Assembly: GCF_002976435.1 (NCBI RefSeq)
Contig: NZ_PUGF01000002.1
Location: 186,001 to 250,000 of the forward strand
Source of the DNA: Solimicrobium silvestre
GTDB lineage: Bacteria > Pseudomonadota > Gammaproteobacteria > Burkholderiales > Burkholderiaceae_D
Direction of reading: 5' to 3'
Length of the DNA: 64,000 nucleotides
Of the stretch, positions 1-9,596 are shown piece by piece. Each line of letters starts with the position of its first letter. Position 1 is the first letter of the stretch. The position numbers and the translations under genes were made by a program. The notes beneath the pieces were generated by a model. That model saw only the letters and a list, made by a program, of their open reading frames with translations, did no database searches and had not been told where the DNA came from.

Positions 1-1
1 C

Positions 2-1663
2 CCACATGACGGGAGCACTATCGAAGTTAGTCGTGATGTGCATAAATTAAATTTTGGGCCGGATAACAGCGGCCTTTCATTGCGTGCCAGTTCACATGCC
101 AGGGAGCATTCGGAAGGTTTGCTGTTGTGGTTATCGGCTGCCGTAGTCGCGTTTGGATTGTTGATAATCTGGTTATTAAGGTTGCTGCAACGCTGGTTGC
201 GGGAAAGGCAAATTGCACAGCAGGCGCTCTCGCATGAGTTGCGCTTTCGTGAAGCGATGGAGCAATCGCTGGTAACCGGTTTGCTGGCGTTTGATAAGGC
301 AGGTCGCATCATCTACGTTAATCCGGCGTTATGCAACATGCTGGGTTTGTCCGCAGAATCTTTGATTGGATCTTCCGCTCCTTTTCCGTTTTGGCCGCAA
401 GAAAATTTGAATGAATGTCAGGCGGCGCATGATGCGATGCTGCGTGGCGATAATCCGGATAACGGGCGGCGGTTGAATTTGATGGATGCCGACGGAACCC
501 GGTTGTCGGTACGACTATTTGCTTCGCGATTAGCTTCACCCATAGTTAATGGTGACAACAAGCAGAACGGTTGGATGGTATCGCTCTACGACACGACCGA
601 ATTACAGAAAGAACGCGAAGCACTGGCTTCTTCGCGTGAACAATTGTATGCCGTGTTGTCGGGGTTGGATGCGGCAGTCTACGTTAGTTCATTGAGTGAT
701 GGTCGGGTGTTGTTTCGGAATCGTCATCATGCTGCCTTGTTCCGGTTTGATGCCGAAGGCGATTGCTGTTTAATTTGCTGGCCCGAATTAATGCATGGAT
801 CTGAGCTGACATCAGTGGAGTTTCGAGACCGTCAGAGTGGGCGCTGGTATCACCTTGAACGGCGCACGATACTCTGGGTAGATAACTCGCCGGTGTTACT
901 TGATATTGCTACCGATATTAGCGCCAAACGGGAAGCTGCCGATACAGCACAAGAGCGCGACGAGCTACTTCAGCATACGGCGCGGCTCGCCAATTTGGCT
1001 GAATTTGCGTCGGGTATCGCGCATGAATTAAACCAGCCGCTGGCCGCTATTGCCAATTATTCAGCAGCTGCCGACGCTTTTCTAGAAGCGCAACCGGTAC
1101 AGACCGCGAAGGTGCATGAAGCGGTTCGTCGCATGGGCGATGAGTCGCGCCGAGCCGGAAAAATCATCCACAGCATGCGTAGCTTTATTCAAAAAAGAGC
1201 GATCAGGCATGATTTTCATCATCTCAAGGAATTGCTTACGGAACCTTTGGCGTTGTTAGCACCGTTGGCTCAGCGGTTGCAGGTAGAAATTGTGCTGGAA
1301 CTGCTGGAAGAAGAAATTACCATCGAATGCGATGCGGTCATGATTGAGCAAGTGCTATTTAATCTGATTCGGAATGCATTGGAAGCTGTGGCGGGCAGCG
1401 ATCAAACAGATGAAGGGGTCATCGTGCGCATAGAACGCGATGATGAAAATGTCACCGTGAGTGTGTCCGACCGTGGCCCGGGGATTCAGGAGCCGGATAA
1501 GCTGTTTCAGCCGTTCTATACGACGAAAAGCGAAGGCATGGGACTCGGTTTGGCAATCTGTCGCACAGTGATTGAAAGCCACGGCGGCAGGTTGTGGGCC
1601 GAAGCCAATGTCGGTGGTGGTGCTCGTTTTAGTTTCAGGCTGCGCTGTAATGCTTTTACTTGA
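2..1663 (+). CDS. Sensor histidine kinase, 5' end outside window
   Basis: The frame is open to the left edge, so the true start lies upstream; the GTG at 38 is only an internal codon. Counting from that codon, a membrane helix (about residues 27-50) follows the end of a probable periplasmic domain, then two PAS-like regions (about 70-190 and 200-300), a dimerisation/phosphoacceptor motif with H329 in GIAHELNQPLAAI, an N box (FNLIRNALEA, 441-450), a G1 box (DRGPGI), an F box and a G2 box (GMGLGLAI). The H-box style resembles DctS/FixL-type kinases. The response regulator starts 41 bp downstream and the ABC sugar operon follows, so sensing of the imported sugar or of a related metabolite is the likely role; this is inference. 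Confidence 0.93.
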   Translation, partial: PHDGSTIEVSRDVHKLNFGPDNSGLSLRASSHAREHSEGLLLWLSAAVVAFGLLIIWLLRLLQRWLRERQIAQQALSHELRFREAMEQSLVTGLLAFDKAGRIIYVNPALCNMLGLSAESLIGSSAPFPFWPQENLNECQAAHDAMLRGDNPDNGRRLNLMDADGTRLSVRLFASRLASPIVNGDNKQNGWMVSLYDTTELQKEREALASSREQLYAVLSGLDAAVYVSSLSDGRVLFRNRHHAALFRFDAEGDCCLICWPELMHGSELTSVEFRDRQSGRWYHLERRTILWVDNSPVLLDIATDISAKREAADTAQERDELLQHTARLANLAEFASGIAHELNQPLAAIANYSAAADAFLEAQPVQTAKVHEAVRRMGDESRRAGKIIHSMRSFIQKRAIRHDFHHLKELLTEPLALLAPLAQRLQVEIVLELLEEEITIECDAVMIEQVLFNLIRNALEAVAGSDQTDEGVIVRIERDDENVTVSVSDRGPGIQEPDKLFQPFYTTKSEGMGLGLAICRTVIESHGGRLWAEANVGGGARFSFRLRCNAFT

Positions 1664-1704
1664 TTCATTGATCAAATCAATTTAACTGGTGGGTGCCATA
1701 AAAA

Positions 1705-2379
1705 ATGACGAATAAGAAGAGTAGCGAAACGATGTTAACTGAAACGCCCTATATCGCCATTATTGATGACGACCCCGGCGTCCGCGGTTCTCTGGGCATG
1801 CTGCTGGAGACGAAGAACTGGACGTTTGCAGAATTTGAGCGTGCCGGTGATTTTCTTGAAAATGCCAAACCGAGTGATTTTAATTGCATGATTATCGATA
1901 TCCGCATTCCTGACATGAGCGGCCTGGAATTATTTGAAGAGCTAAAGCGTCGCGCAAAAAACACTAATGACTATCTATCGCCAGCGCTTTTTTTGAGCGG
2001 GCATGGTGATATTCCCATGGTGGTTAAAGCATTGAAACAGGGTGCCGCCGATTTTCTTGAAAAGCCGGTTGACCACCGAACCTTGTTAGATGCCATCGCG
2101 CGCGCCTTGTCGGCTGACCGTAGCGCGCGTACTAGCCACAATTCACAAGCCAAATTGATACAGGAAATTTCTGAACTGACTTTGCGTGAACGTGAGGTAT
2201 TGACTGAGATTGTCGGTGGATATCTGAGCAAGCAAATCGCGGATCATTTAAACATCAGCACCAAGACAGTTGAAGCACACCGCTTGCGCATATGTCAAAA
2301 ATTTAATATTCGCACCAGCATGGAGTTGGCCGCCAAATTACGCGATGTATCACCCAGCTTGTGGAAAAAAAGTGAATAG
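1705..2379 (+). CDS. FixJ/NarL-type response regulator
   Basis: This is a 224-residue two-domain regulator. The N-terminal receiver has the acidic pocket D21-D23, phosphoacceptor D65 (IIDIRIPDMSG), S98 and K120 (FLEKP). The C-terminal LuxR-type helix-turn-helix contains LTLREREVLTEIVGG and STKTVEAHRLRI. It forms a two-component pair with the kinase just upstream and probably activates the transporter operon that starts about 200 bp downstream. An alternative start at 1732 would remove nine poorly conserved residues; neither start has a strong ribosome binding site. The receiver and DNA-binding identities are certain, the target genes are inferred. Confidence 0.92.
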   Translation: MTNKKSSETMLTETPYIAIIDDDPGVRGSLGMLLETKNWTFAEFERAGDFLENAKPSDFNCMIIDIRIPDMSGLELFEELKRRAKNTNDYLSPALFLSGHGDIPMVVKALKQGAADFLEKPVDHRTLLDAIARALSADRSARTSHNSQAKLIQEISELTLREREVLTEIVGGYLSKQIADHLNISTKTVEAHRLRICQKFNIRTSMELAAKLRDVSPSLWKKSE

Positions 2380-2472
2380 AAGAAGGTTGATGAAGGAAGA
2401 AGATGAGGTCGCTGTTCCATGCCAGCGATTTCAGTAGGTAAATCTACCAACAAGCTAAGGTACATTTCAGGA

Positions 2473-2501
2473 TTGTTGCCCTTCACGGCGCATTTTAAAA
2501 T
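2473..2501 (+). promoter_or_regulatory. Possible promoter of the ABC sugar operon
   Basis: TTGTTG at 2473-2478 and TAAAAT at 2496-2501 are separated by 17 bases, about 75 bp before the binding-protein start. The -10 is good and the -35 is weak, as expected for an activated promoter. Just upstream, GTAG and CTAC form a short inverted repeat around 2432-2445 that could be bound by the response regulator. Both are readings by eye. Confidence 0.35.
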
Positions 2502-2576
2502 CAATACCATAAATGAAACGCAGGCTTTCTGGCCTCTCATTGATTTGGTAAGCAAGGATAACAACTTGGAATTACG

Positions 2577-3917
2577 ATGAAAACATCAAGCTTTAAACCT
2601 TCTTATCTGGCGAGTACGTTATTGCTAGCCACGACGCTGGGAATGGCGAGTCAATCGGCGATGGCAACGGAATTAAATATTTGGATCATGTCGACAACAA
2701 CGCAGCAGCAACAAGACATGAAGGAACTGCTGCGCCCTTATCTTGCAAAAAATCCCAACCTGAGAGTGAATGTCACCGTATTAAACTGGGAATCGGCATG
2801 GAGCAAAATTACCGCCGCTGCGGCATCCGGGCAAGGTCCCGATTTACTGGAATTAGGTACGACATGGGTGGCGGCTATTTCATCAATGGGCGCACTGGAA
2901 CCGCTCAGCGCACAACAGCAAAATGAAGTTGGCGGTGCCAAGGCATTTTTCCCGGCAGTGTGGGGCTCCACGCATCGCTATGACGACACTAAAATTTACG
3001 CGCTTCCCTGGTACGCGGATGCGCGTGCGGCCTTTTACCGCACCGACGTTTTTAAGAAGGCCGGCATTAATCCCAAAGATGCGTTTACTAACTGGGGCAG
3101 CTTCAAGCAAGCGATGCAAAAAATCAACGGGCAAATGGTGGATGGTAAAAAAATTGCTGCGCTTGGTTATCCGGGTAAAAACGACTGGAACGTTGTACAT
3201 AATTTAGCTCCCTGGATATGGAATGCAGGGGGAGATTTGCTGACGGCCGATAAAAAACATTCAGCGATCAATTCGCCAGAAGCGTTGCAGGCAATTACTT
3301 ATTACACGAGTTTTGCGGCAGAAGGCTTGGTACCGTCGTCGGCATTGGAAAAAGATTCCAGTCAAATTGAATCCGGATTTTTCAATGGGCAATATGCGGT
3401 TATTTTTACTGGTTCGTGGATACTCAGGCAGTTAAATACCCCTAAAGCCAAGGGCGGTCAAATGGATTCCGTCGCGGCACATAATTTCGGCGTTGAATCG
3501 TATCCGGCAGGATTAAAAGGCAATCAGACTTTTTTCTCAGGTTCTGATCTGGCCATTATGAAATCGTCGAAGAACAAAGACGAAGCGTGGAAATTGTTAT
3601 CTTTTATGACCTCGCGTGAAGCGGAAGTTAATTACAGCAAAATGTCCGGCATGTTGCCGGCCCGGCAGGACGCCGCTAATGATCCAACCTTAATGGCAGA
3701 TCCGCATTATGCGGAATTTATAGCTCAGGTTAAAAACGGCCGCCATTACCCTTCCGTTGCCGGCTGGGGGCCACTGGAATCGGTGTACCTGAAAAATATC
3801 GGCAATATGTTCGACATTGTCGCCGGTGTTAAAGGGAAATACACACCACAGGCCATTAAACAGGCGCTCGATGTTACGGCGAATGAAGCTAATGATGTGC
3901 TGGACGAATCACGATAA
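2577..3917 (+). CDS. ABC sugar transporter, periplasmic binding protein (family 1)
   Basis: This is a 446-residue extracellular solute-binding protein of the maltose/UgpB class. A signal peptide with probable cleavage after AMA (about residue 30) is followed by ELNIWIMSTT, the usual first beta strand of family 1 binding proteins. Further family features are the W-rich hinge segments (ALPWYADARAAFYRTDVF) and a C-terminal segment with VAGWGPLESVYLKNI. It delivers substrate to the two permeases encoded immediately downstream. The substrate is not readable from sequence, but the linked family 9 glycosidase points to a beta-linked oligosaccharide such as a cellodextrin or a chitosan-type dimer. 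Confidence 0.93.
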   Translation: MKTSSFKPSYLASTLLLATTLGMASQSAMATELNIWIMSTTTQQQQDMKELLRPYLAKNPNLRVNVTVLNWESAWSKITAAAASGQGPDLLELGTTWVAAISSMGALEPLSAQQQNEVGGAKAFFPAVWGSTHRYDDTKIYALPWYADARAAFYRTDVFKKAGINPKDAFTNWGSFKQAMQKINGQMVDGKKIAALGYPGKNDWNVVHNLAPWIWNAGGDLLTADKKHSAINSPEALQAITYYTSFAAEGLVPSSALEKDSSQIESGFFNGQYAVIFTGSWILRQLNTPKAKGGQMDSVAAHNFGVESYPAGLKGNQTFFSGSDLAIMKSSKNKDEAWKLLSFMTSREAEVNYSKMSGMLPARQDAANDPTLMADPHYAEFIAQVKNGRHYPSVAGWGPLESVYLKNIGNMFDIVAGVKGKYTPQAIKQALDVTANEANDVLDESR

Positions 3918-4001
3918 GCCGTCTCGCCGAATCGTCGCGTTAAATAGCCACGCTCAATTTCACAGAACTGCTTTGATCACTATTCCGGGTAAGGAAGTAT
4001 C

Positions 4002-4925
4002 GTGCGCGTAAAGAAGCTGGAAATATTCCCCTATTTGTTATTAATGCCAGCCATTTTGATGATGGTGGTGGTTAATCTCACACCGATTATTCAGGGATTT
4101 TATATGTCCCTGCTCAAGTTGAATCAATACACCTTGAGTCAATATCTGGATGCACCGTTCATCGGGCTGGAAAATTATCGCCGCGTTATTTTTGAAGAAC
4201 ATAGCCCAATCCGCGCCGGACTCGGGTTTGCTTTGCGCAATACGTTGTTGTATACGTTGATGGTTTCAGTTTTAGCGATTGTTATCGGCCTGGCGGTTGC
4301 GGTGCTATTGAACAGAGATTTCCCGGGAAGAAGTATCGCCCGCACGTTACTTTTACTTCCTTGGATTGTTCCGTCGTATGTGGTCGGAACGCTGTGGGGA
4401 TTCATGTGGCAACGCGATGTGGGCATTATTAATGTGGTGCTGGTTGACTGGTTGCATTTGTTCAGCGAACGGCCTTTTTGGCTGCTGGGATCGAACAGCT
4501 TTTGGGCGATTGTGATACCAACTGTCTGGCGTGCCTGGCCGGTAATGATGCTGATTTTTCTGGCGGCCTTACAGGCAATACCGGAAGACCAATATGAAGC
4601 AGCCACGTTGGATGGAATCAGTAAATGGCAGCAGTTTATTCACATAACTTTACCCTTGCTTAAGCCAGTTATTGTGATCCAGTTCATGTTCCAGATTATC
4701 GACAATATCTATTCCTACAACATTGTTTCCATGATGTTTGGTAACGGTGCGGGGCATCCCGGCGAATGGGCTGATTTATTAATGCCGCTGCTGACCCGGC
4801 AATCATTTAGTTATTGGTTATTTGGGCAAGGCGCGGCAGTTTCTTTCATCATGATGATCATCATGTTGATATTTGTTGCGGCCTGGATGCGCTCATTTAA
4901 ACGGAGCATGATCAGTGATGAATAA
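4002..4925 (+). CDS. ABC sugar transporter permease, MalF type
   Basis: This 307-residue inner-membrane protein has six strongly hydrophobic segments and the permease EAA loop (YEAATLDGISKWQQFIHITLPLLKP) that docks to the ATPase. The start is GTG at 4002, preceded by AAGGAAG, a good ribosome binding site. The end overlaps the start of the second permease, so the two are translationally coupled. It forms the heterodimeric channel of the importer with the following gene. It is slightly shorter than E. coli MalF, lacking its large periplasmic loop, as is usual for this subfamily. Confidence 0.93.
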   Translation: MRVKKLEIFPYLLLMPAILMMVVVNLTPIIQGFYMSLLKLNQYTLSQYLDAPFIGLENYRRVIFEEHSPIRAGLGFALRNTLLYTLMVSVLAIVIGLAVAVLLNRDFPGRSIARTLLLLPWIVPSYVVGTLWGFMWQRDVGIINVVLVDWLHLFSERPFWLLGSNSFWAIVIPTVWRAWPVMMLIFLAALQAIPEDQYEAATLDGISKWQQFIHITLPLLKPVIVIQFMFQIIDNIYSYNIVSMMFGNGAGHPGEWADLLMPLLTRQSFSYWLFGQGAAVSFIMMIIMLIFVAAWMRSFKRSMISDE

Positions 4926-5766
4926 GCGTAAAACCAATGCATTGCTGCTCAATTCACTGACATGGGCGGTCGTCGTTTTGTCTCTGCTACCTATTTTTTG
5001 GATGGTGTTGTCCTCGTTGCGCAATTACAGTGACATTGCCGATGGTGATCAGTTAGATGCAGGCTTACCGTTGCAATGGCAAAACTATATCGACATGTGG
5101 GTTAACGTTGATTTCTTTAATTTCTTCAAAAATAGCCTGATCGTTTGCAGCATCACGACACTGCTTGCAACGCTCTCGGCAACCTGTGCCGCCTATGCAT
5201 TGGCGCGCTTCCGTTTTCGTGGTTCCAATACGGTGAGCGTCGGCATCACCGTTACGCAAGTGATACCGGGCATGCTATTTTTTCTGCCCTTGTACATGTT
5301 GTATCGTCAAGTAGGTGAGTCATGGGGCATTCCCATGCTCGATACCTATCATGGCCTAATTTTCTTATACGTTGCCTTGTTTACGCCAGCCAGTATCTGG
5401 ATCATGCGCGGGTTTTTTATATCGATTCCGCGCGAATTGGAAGATGCTGCAATCATCGACGGCTGTTCTCGCTTCGGTGCATTCGTACGCATCGTTTTAC
5501 CGATTAGTGCGCCCGGCATCATCGCGACAGCGACCTTTATTTTTCTGTTGGCCTGGGATGAATTATTTTTTGCCTGGACCCTGACCAGTTCGTCATCCGT
5601 GCAAACGATACCGGTCGGTATTCGGCTTTTTATCGGCCAGTATCAACACCGTTACGATTTGATGATGGCGGCAGCAACAGTTTCAACCGTGCCGGTATTG
5701 ATTGCGTTCTTCGCTTGCCAGCGCTTCTTTATAAAAGGCCTGGCTGCCGGTGCGGTTAAAGGATAA
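4915..5766 (+). CDS. ABC sugar transporter permease, MalG type
   Basis: This 283-residue partner permease has six predicted membrane helices and the EAA motif EDAAIIDGCSRFGAFVRIVLP. GTG at 4915 and ATG at 4918 are both possible starts; GGAG at 4903-4906 suits the GTG spacing slightly better. Either way the start lies inside the previous gene (8-11 bp overlap), a typical coupled arrangement. It belongs to the same operon as the binding protein and ATPase. The family is clear, the substrate is unknown. Confidence 0.93.
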   Translation: MMNKRKTNALLLNSLTWAVVVLSLLPIFWMVLSSLRNYSDIADGDQLDAGLPLQWQNYIDMWVNVDFFNFFKNSLIVCSITTLLATLSATCAAYALARFRFRGSNTVSVGITVTQVIPGMLFFLPLYMLYRQVGESWGIPMLDTYHGLIFLYVALFTPASIWIMRGFFISIPRELEDAAIIDGCSRFGAFVRIVLPISAPGIIATATFIFLLAWDELFFAWTLTSSSSVQTIPVGIRLFIGQYQHRYDLMMAAATVSTVPVLIAFFACQRFFIKGLAAGAVKG

Positions 5767-5793
5767 ATCTTAAGTTTCAAGGAAAGATTAATT

Positions 5794-6897
5794 ATGGCTT
5801 CAGTCAGTTTCAAGAATATCTCCAAGCATTACACCAAAGATGAAAGTGTCATTAAAGGAGTCGACTTCACGATAGAAGATGGTGAGTTCGTCGTGTTCGT
5901 CGGCCCCTCCGGTTGCGGCAAATCGACGCTGTTGCGCATGGTGGCAGGTTTGGAAGACATAACTGACGGTGAGATATACATTGGCGATGTGTTGGCCAAT
6001 GACTTGCATGCATCCAAGCGTGGTGTGGCAATGGTGTTTCAATCGTATGCTTTGTATCCGCATATGACGGTGCAGCAAAATATGGGATTTGCGCTAAAAA
6101 TGGCGAGCGCACCCAAGGCCGAAATTGAACTGCGGGTGCGTAAAGCCGCCGAAATATTGCAGATAACCCATTTGTTAGACCGCAAGCCCAAGGCGCTATC
6201 TGGCGGACAACGGCAGCGCGTAGCAATCGGCCGCGCCATTGTGCGGCAGCCTAAGGTTTTCTTATTTGATGAACCCTTGTCTAATCTGGATGCGTCGCTG
6301 CGCCAGAATATGCGCATTGAATTATCGAAGCTACATCATGAGCTTGGCACTACGATGATTTACGTCACGCATGATCAGGTCGAAGCGATGACCTTGGCGG
6401 ACCGTATCGTGGTATTCAATGCCGGCAAAGTGCAGCAAGTAGGTAGTCCTTTGGATTTATACGACAATCCGTGTAACCTGTTTGTCGCCGGGTTTCTTGG
6501 CGCACCAAGAATTAATTTATTGAAGGGTAGGCTGATTGAAACGGGAAACGCTAGTGCTGAAATAATTCTGCCTGGTGGTCAGAATTTGTTCGCTGCTGTC
6601 GATGCCAGCAGCGGCGTGAAGGATGAAGCAGTGACGCTTGGAATTCGGCCTGAACATCTGCAATTGTCCAGCGCTTCCGAAGCGGGTTCCATTGCTGCAA
6701 AAGTGGTGTTGATTGAACATCTTGGGGATCAAATTTTGGCCTACCTCAGAATAGCGGGCGTTGCTGAAGAGTTGTGCATGAAGCTTTCTGTGCATAAAAC
6801 TAATTTGCGTTATGACGATACCGTGCATATTACTTTGCCAGCTTCTAATTGCATGTTGTTTGATAAAACGGACGAAGCATTTGTGCGGCTAATTTAA
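5794..6897 (+). CDS. ABC sugar transporter ATPase, MalK/UgpC family
   Basis: This 367-residue cytoplasmic ATPase powers the importer. Visible motifs are Walker [10 protein letters not shown] (37-45), Q-loop [11 protein letters not shown] (81 on), signature [14 protein letters not shown] (135 on), Walker B FLFDEP (156-161) with D-loop SNLD, and H193 in VTHDQ. The C-terminal third (about 240-367) has the TOBE/OB fold of MalK-type proteins, including [21 protein letters not shown] precedes the ATG. It follows the permease by 27 bp and is followed at 14 bp by the glycosidase. Whether the C-terminal domain also has a regulatory partner is unknown. Confidence 0.94.
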   Translation: MASVSFKNISKHYTKDESVIKGVDFTIEDGEFVVFVGPSGCGKSTLLRMVAGLEDITDGEIYIGDVLANDLHASKRGVAMVFQSYALYPHMTVQQNMGFALKMASAPKAEIELRVRKAAEILQITHLLDRKPKALSGGQRQRVAIGRAIVRQPKVFLFDEPLSNLDASLRQNMRIELSKLHHELGTTMIYVTHDQVEAMTLADRIVVFNAGKVQQVGSPLDLYDNPCNLFVAGFLGAPRINLLKGRLIETGNASAEIILPGGQNLFAAVDASSGVKDEAVTLGIRPEHLQLSSASEAGSIAAKVVLIEHLGDQILAYLRIAGVAEELCMKLSVHKTNLRYDDTVHITLPASNCMLFDKTDEAFVRLI

Positions 6898-6911
6898 GAA
6901 ATTAGGAACCT

Positions 6912-8597
6912 ATGAAAATTTTACACAATCATCTCGGCTATCAGCGTGATACTCGCAAAGTGGCATTAATTCAAAGCAGCGTGTCATTGGTAGGTAAAGC
7001 ATTTACCATTGTTGACGCTGAAAAACGCGAGCCGGTGTTTGTCGGACAGCTGACGTCGCGTGGAAAAGTGGCGCAATGGCGCGATTGGCAGTTTTGGGAA
7101 GCTGACTTCAGTAAGCTGCAAAAAGATGGCAGTTATTTTCTGGTTGTGGACGACGTGGTTTCGCCTTTGGCTTCACAGGTTTTTAAAATCTCCCCCTACC
7201 TATACGGCGGGCAAATAGTTTCTGACTTGCTGCACTATTTTAAATCGCAGCGATGCGCGGGGATGTTTGACGCAGCCGATCGTTCCTGCCTTAAATACGG
7301 AAGCAATGAGCGGGTTGATGTGCATGGCGGTTGGTATGACGCTTCCGGAGACGCCTCCAAGTATTTGTCGCATATGTCTTACACCAACTTCATGAATCCG
7401 CAACAGACTCCGCAAGTGGTCTGGAATTTAATCGACGGGCGTGCGCACATGCCGGTGCAATCCACGTGGCTGGATGATCGGATTGTGGATGAAGCAACGC
7501 ATGGCGCTGATTTTTTAATGCGGATGCTGGACCCTGCCGGTTATTTTTATATGACGGTATTCGATCGCTGGAGTAAAGATGTTGAGCAACGTGAAATTTG
7601 TAGTTATACCACCCAGCAAGGGCATAAGTTTGCTACCTATCAGGCAGGGTATCGTCAAGGCGGTGGCAGCGCAATTGCGGCGTTAGCGCGTGCCAGTGGA
7701 TTACCGCGTGATGGTGAATATTCGCGCGCCAGCTATCTTGTCGCAGCAGAGCGAGCCTTTGCGCATCTTGAAAAGCATAATCTTTCCTATCTTGATGACG
7801 GTAAAGAAAACATCATCGACGATTATTGCGCCTTACTAGCCGCTACTGAATTGTATGCGGCGACCGCTAAACCACTCTACGCAAGTGCCGCCGATTTTCG
7901 AGTCGCCAAGCTAATGAAGCGTCAAAGCGAAGCTGGCTGGTTTTGGGCAGATGACGCGCAAACCCGGAGTTATTTCCATGCTGCTGAGGCGGGCCTGCCA
8001 TATATCGCTTTGTTACGATTTATGGAAATATTTCCAGACGCATACCTGTTTTCAGATAGCCGTGACTGTCTGCGGCGAGGATTACAGAACGATATTTTAA
8101 TAACGTTGCACGGTGATGGAAATCCATTTACCTATCCGCGCCAGTATGTGCAAATGCCGGATAAAAAAGGGCAAAACCAATTCTTCATCCCTCATCAAAA
8201 TGAAAGCGGTTATTGGTGGCAGGGTGAGAATGCACGGCTGGCTTCGCTGGCTTCCGCCGCGCAAGGAGCGATTCGGTATTTTGCTGGGGAAGACATCTTT
8301 TGTGCTTCACTGAGCACATATGCACAAGGCGCGCTAGATTGGATTTTTGGTTTTAATCCTTTTGATACCTGCATGATGCAAGGGCATGGCCGTAATAATC
8401 CGCGCTACGAAAAAGGAATGTGGAATGCACCCGGCGGCGTTTGTAATGGCATCACTTCGGGGCTTGAAAATGAAGAGGATATTGATTTCCGTTCTCCTGC
8501 TGAAAGTGTTCCGACTCATTCCTGGCGCTGGAGTGAGCAATGGATACCGCACGGCGCGTGGTTGTTCCATGCACTGACACAGCAGCCGATGGAATAG
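6912..8597 (+). CDS. Cytoplasmic glycoside hydrolase family 9
   Basis: This 561-residue protein starts with the immunoglobulin-like domain common in GH9 (about 1-95; HNHLGYQRDTRKVAL) followed by the (alpha/alpha)6 catalytic domain. The motif DVHGGWYDASGD at 136-147 carries the two aspartates used to activate water (D143, D147). E542 in WRWSEQWIPHGAW is the best candidate for the catalytic acid. No signal peptide is present, so it should act on imported sugar. The segment around residues 141-172 (WYDASGD, SKYLSHMSY, NPQQTPQVVW) recalls the exo-beta-glucosaminidase/cellodextrinase branch, from memory only. It closes the transporter operon. Confidence 0.9.
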   Translation: MKILHNHLGYQRDTRKVALIQSSVSLVGKAFTIVDAEKREPVFVGQLTSRGKVAQWRDWQFWEADFSKLQKDGSYFLVVDDVVSPLASQVFKISPYLYGGQIVSDLLHYFKSQRCAGMFDAADRSCLKYGSNERVDVHGGWYDASGDASKYLSHMSYTNFMNPQQTPQVVWNLIDGRAHMPVQSTWLDDRIVDEATHGADFLMRMLDPAGYFYMTVFDRWSKDVEQREICSYTTQQGHKFATYQAGYRQGGGSAIAALARASGLPRDGEYSRASYLVAAERAFAHLEKHNLSYLDDGKENIIDDYCALLAATELYAATAKPLYASAADFRVAKLMKRQSEAGWFWADDAQTRSYFHAAEAGLPYIALLRFMEIFPDAYLFSDSRDCLRRGLQNDILITLHGDGNPFTYPRQYVQMPDKKGQNQFFIPHQNESGYWWQGENARLASLASAAQGAIRYFAGEDIFCASLSTYAQGALDWIFGFNPFDTCMMQGHGRNNPRYEKGMWNAPGGVCNGITSGLENEEDIDFRSPAESVPTHSWRWSEQWIPHGAWLFHALTQQPME

Positions 8598-8599
8598 CT

Positions 8600-9511
8600 T
8601 TACAAAACAGGATTTGAAGCATTGGCCCGCACCAGTTCCAAGAATGAACGTAGAACCGGTGATTGATTTTGTGCCGAATATGCGATGGCGATCTCCATCG
8701 ATAAATTCTTAAATTCGTCTTTCAGATCGCGAAAAACAACTCCCTGCCGCTTGACGTTTTGGAGCGAAGCAGGGATCAATGCAAAACCCTGTCCGTTCGC
8801 AATCTGCCCAAGCAGAATGTGATGATCCGGCGGCTCCGGGATTACCGTCGGCTTAAAATTGACCCGTTCGAAAAACGCCTGACTATAATCATAGAACCCC
8901 GGATTGAGCCGCCGTTCAAACCAAAACAGCGGTTCGTTACGCAGATCGTCAAAGCCAAGTTTCCTCTTTTTGGCCAGTTTATGATTGGCGGGCAGTGCCA
9001 CCATAAGCGGTTCTTCCCGTATCGTTTCTACGTTCAACCCTTTAGCATCTGTGTGCATGCCGATGAAAGCTGCGTCCATGTTGCCATTGTTAATGTCGCG
9101 AATTAAAGCGATTGAATGTTTACCTTTGGTGACCAACCGCCAGCTTGGAAATAGGTTGTGAAACTGTTCTGACACATCCGGTATCGCGCTGCGATCAAAT
9201 ACCGTCGTGTAGCCAATGCGCAATTGCCCACCATCGACATTGCCTGCGGCTCGGGCGGCAGCAATAGCCTTGGCCGCTTGTTGTAGCGTGCGTCGTACTT
9301 CCGGTAAAAATGCACTTCCTGCCGCCGTCAGCGTTACGCCGGTTGGGTTGCGATGAAATAACTCCACTCCCAGCTGATCTTCCATTTGACGGATTTGCCG
9401 GCTCAATGGCGGTTGCGAGATATTCAAGCGCTCGGCAGCGCGCCCAAAATTGAGCTCTTCGCAGAGCGCCAAGAAATAGCGGAATTGTCTTAAGTCGATG
9501 GATGTAGTCAT
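8600..9511 (-). CDS. LysR-family regulator (CatM/BenM-like)
   Basis: This 303-residue regulator has an N-terminal winged helix ([39 protein letters not shown]) and a C-terminal inducer-binding domain. Its stop sits 2 bp from the stop of the glycosidase (convergent), so it is not part of that operon. It is divergent from the carboxymuconolactone-decarboxylase-like gene, with 85 bp between starts, which makes that gene its likely target. The inducer is unknown. Confidence 0.92.
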   Translation of the reverse strand: MTTSIDLRQFRYFLALCEELNFGRAAERLNISQPPLSRQIRQMEDQLGVELFHRNPTGVTLTAAGSAFLPEVRRTLQQAAKAIAAARAAGNVDGGQLRIGYTTVFDRSAIPDVSEQFHNLFPSWRLVTKGKHSIALIRDINNGNMDAAFIGMHTDAKGLNVETIREEPLMVALPANHKLAKKRKLGFDDLRNEPLFWFERRLNPGFYDYSQAFFERVNFKPTVIPEPPDHHILLGQIANGQGFALIPASLQNVKRQGVVFRDLKDEFKNLSMEIAIAYSAQNQSPVLRSFLELVRANASNPVL

Positions 9512-9521
9512 ACCGAAAAGG

Positions 9522-9537
9522 TATCATAAAAATGGTA
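9522..9537. promoter_or_regulatory. Imperfect palindrome between divergent LysR and CMD genes
   Basis: TATCAT and ATGGTA flank AAAA, a 16-bp palindrome with one mismatch, lying 11 bp from the LysR start. The pentamer GGTAT is also repeated at 9520-9524 and 9534-9538. Size and place suit a LysR-type binding site controlling both genes, but the site is only a candidate. Confidence 0.4.
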
Positions 9538-9596
9538 TTGGATGTGTGAAAGAACACGTTTTACAGTGCGTTCAGACTAATACAAAGGAAGCAAAC

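Noticed and set aside
9498-9596. Longer start for the CMD-like gene
   Set aside because: It would overlap the LysR start, and the ATG at 9597 has a better ribosome binding site and matches family length.
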